From: Phycisphaeraceae bacterium
Lineage (GTDB): Bacteria; Planctomycetota; Phycisphaerae; Phycisphaerales; Phycisphaeraceae
DNA length: 7,862 nucleotides
Direction of reading: 5' to 3'
NCBI GenBank assembly: GCA_016763955.1
Contig: JAESSU010000183.1
Coordinates: 1-7,862 of the forward strand
Every line of letters begins with the position of its first letter. Position 1 is the first letter of the stretch. A model generated the notes under the pieces. It saw nothing but the letters and a program-made list of their open reading frames with translations, did not search any database and had not been told where the DNA came from. Position numbers and translations under genes: made by a program. Positions 6,579 through 7,862 of this stretch are shown here, one piece after another.

Positions 6579-6647
6579 TCATCATCGGTCATTGATTTGA
6601 AATTTCCGTAAAATGTAAACCAACAGATTATTATGGAGACCATCATT

Positions 6648-7400
6648 ATGGCAGGACACAGTAAATGGGCGAATATTGAGCACCGTAAAGCACGCCAAGA
6701 TTCCAAGCGTTCTAAGATTTGGAGCAAATGCGCCCGCGCCCTCATCGTGGCCGCTAAAAACGGTGGCGGAGACCCGGCAACCAACCTCACGCTCCGTTAT
6801 GCCATTGATGAGGCCAAGTCTGAAAATATGCCTAAGGATACCATCACCAATGCCATCAAAAAAGGCTCAGGTGAAGGTAATACAGAGACTTATGAAGGAA
6901 TCATCTATGAAGGTTACGGCCCCAACGGAGTCGCCGTCCTACTCGAAATCCTCACCGATAACCGCAACCGCACTGCTAGCGAAATCCGAAAAATATTCGA
7001 GCGTGCCAACGGGAATCTAGGCACCAGTGGCTGCGTGGCTTATATTTTTACTGCTAAAGGTCAGATTTTTATCGCCAAAGAACATGTCGATGAAGAAACC
7101 ATTATGGACCTTGCCTTAGAAGCGGGTGCTGATGATGTATCGGACGAAGATGAAGCATGGCTCGTGAGCTGCGAACCTTCGGACTATATCCCCGTGCGTG
7201 AAGCGATCAAAGCTGCGGGCATCGAAATCGCCTCCGCAGAGCTCACCAAAATCCCCGATACCACCGTGACTTGCGTTGGCAGCTCTGCTGAAAAAGTCTT
7301 GCGTCTGATGGACACGCTCGAGGACCAGGATGATGTGCAAAAAGCCTATGCTAACTTTGAGATTGACGAAGAAGAACTCGCCAAACTCGAAGCCGGGTAA
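6648..7400 (+). CDS. yebC: YebC/PmpR/TACO1-family protein
   Basis: 250 residues from the ATG at 6648, the usual family length. The N-terminal signature MAGHSKWANIEHRK is present, with Glu at position 11 where most members have Lys. It continues with KIWSK, NGGGDP, LRYAIDEAKSENMPKDTI, and the later family blocks YEGYGPNGVAVLLE and TDNRNRTASEIRKIF. Family members are cytoplasmic, long annotated as transcriptional regulators; newer work ties some, like mitochondrial TACO1, to translation of difficult (for example proline-rich) stretches. An earlier in-frame ATG at 6633 would add five residues, but GGAG at 6635-6638 sits 9 nt before 6648 and overlaps that earlier codon, so 6648 is preferred. The GNAT gene follows after 27 nt; the common ruvC neighbour is not seen within the window. 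Confidence 0.95.
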   Translation: MAGHSKWANIEHRKARQDSKRSKIWSKCARALIVAAKNGGGDPATNLTLRYAIDEAKSENMPKDTITNAIKKGSGEGNTETYEGIIYEGYGPNGVAVLLEILTDNRNRTASEIRKIFERANGNLGTSGCVAYIFTAKGQIFIAKEHVDEETIMDLALEAGADDVSDEDEAWLVSCEPSDYIPVREAIKAAGIEIASAELTKIPDTTVTCVGSSAEKVLRLMDTLEDQDDVQKAYANFEIDEEELAKLEAG

Positions 7401-7427
7401 TGGGCAGGTGAGAAAAAGGAACACCAA

Positions 7428-7862
7428 ATGTTTCAGTTAACTCTAAAGAATGGTAGCACCGTCGCGTACCGGCGTTTGCGTGCTGGAGACGATCTGCAAC
7501 TCCAAACCTTTAATCGAAACTTAGCACAACTGTCCCGTGAATTTTTCTCGCCTCATGCTTATGATGATCAAACGGTCGCTAAAATTATCGCTCGCGCAGA
7601 AAAAGAGGAAGACCGAACCTATATTGTGCTTGATGGCGAAAAAATCGTGGCCTATTTCTTTTTATGGTGGTATCAAACCCGCTTCCCAGTCTTAGGGATT
7701 GGCATTGCAGATGAATATCAAGGCCTTGGAATGGGCTCACAGCTCATGGCGATCCTCATCGAAGATGGCAAAAAATCTGGTTGCGACGCCATCGAACTCA
7801 CCACCATGCTAAAGAACAAAAAAGCATTTAGTGTCTATGAAAAAGTGGGCTTCCAATGCCTC
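7428..7862 (+). CDS. GNAT-family N-acetyltransferase (partial, 3' end missing)
   Basis: The frame opens at ATG 7428 and stays open for 145 codons to the window end. It has the GNAT fold's key parts: the acetyl-CoA pyrophosphate loop Q98-G-L-G-M-G103 in IGIADEYQGLGMGSQLM, and the motif-B region NKKAFSVYEKVGF (130-142), in which the family usually has N/A-x-x-x-Y-x-K-x-G-F. Before it lie the R-x-L-R-x-x-D-D start (15-22) and a V-x-x-D/G strand pair (67-80). AAAGGA at 7415-7420 is 7 nt before the start. It probably shares a transcript with yebC. The C-terminus is just cut off, since motif B is normally near the end. The acceptor (small molecule or protein) cannot be predicted. Confidence 0.85.
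   Translation, partial: MFQLTLKNGSTVAYRRLRAGDDLQLQTFNRNLAQLSREFFSPHAYDDQTVAKIIARAEKEEDRTYIVLDGEKIVAYFFLWWYQTRFPVLGIGIADEYQGLGMGSQLMAILIEDGKKSGCDAIELTTMLKNKKAFSVYEKVGFQCL

Noticed and set aside
6633..6647. Longer yebC start with five extra residues
   Set aside because: The family begins MAGHSKW at 6648 and the likely ribosome-binding site overlaps the earlier ATG.

Overview
The window looks like chromosomal DNA of a Gram-negative bacterium. It encodes an outer-membrane porin with a signal peptide and a C-terminal aromatic residue, and base composition looks even throughout. The porin N-terminus (coiled coil, then a DADTRASLL-type segment leading into the first strand), the YebC sequence and the WcaF-type acetyltransferase resemble Planctomycetota proteins, perhaps Phycisphaerae. 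That placement is from memory of the families and is only moderately secure.

Layout from left to right: (1) 1-2138 is the edge of a surface-polysaccharide locus. It holds a partial glycosyltransferase leaving the window on the minus strand (1-117, too short for ordinary ORF cut-offs), then a divergent + strand pair, a GT4 glycosyltransferase and a WcaF-like hexapeptide acetyltransferase, which overlap by 8 nt. (2) 2139-2281 is a short convergent gap containing a 33-nt tandem duplication that spans the phoR stop codon. (3) 2282-4534, minus strand: sensor kinase PhoR and response regulator PhoB, with phoB upstream. (4) 4535-4929 is a 395-nt gap without a gene. It holds the phoB leader with TAAC-type repeats, a 100-nt interrupted palindrome with perfect 15-bp arms, and a strong Rho-independent terminator for the porin. 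(5) 4930-6351, minus strand: an OprO/OprP-type phosphate-selective porin. (6) 6352-6632 is a divergent promoter region. (7) 6648-7862, + strand: yebC followed closely by a GNAT acetyltransferase cut by the window end.

Functionally the centre is a phosphate-starvation module: PhoR senses, PhoB responds, and the porin brings anions across the outer membrane. The best regulatory signal is upstream of the porin. Three TTAACA-like hexamers lie exactly 11 bp apart, a weaker fourth is in register, and a TATACT -10 box follows 9 bp later. This is the geometry of PhoB-activated promoters, but with a TTAACA-type half-site instead of the enteric CTGTCA. The flanking genes are ordinary accessory (polysaccharide) and housekeeping (yebC) functions. 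I see no mobile element, CRISPR array, tRNA or rRNA, and no clear new multi-gene system. The least explained item is the 100-nt palindrome between phoB and the porin.
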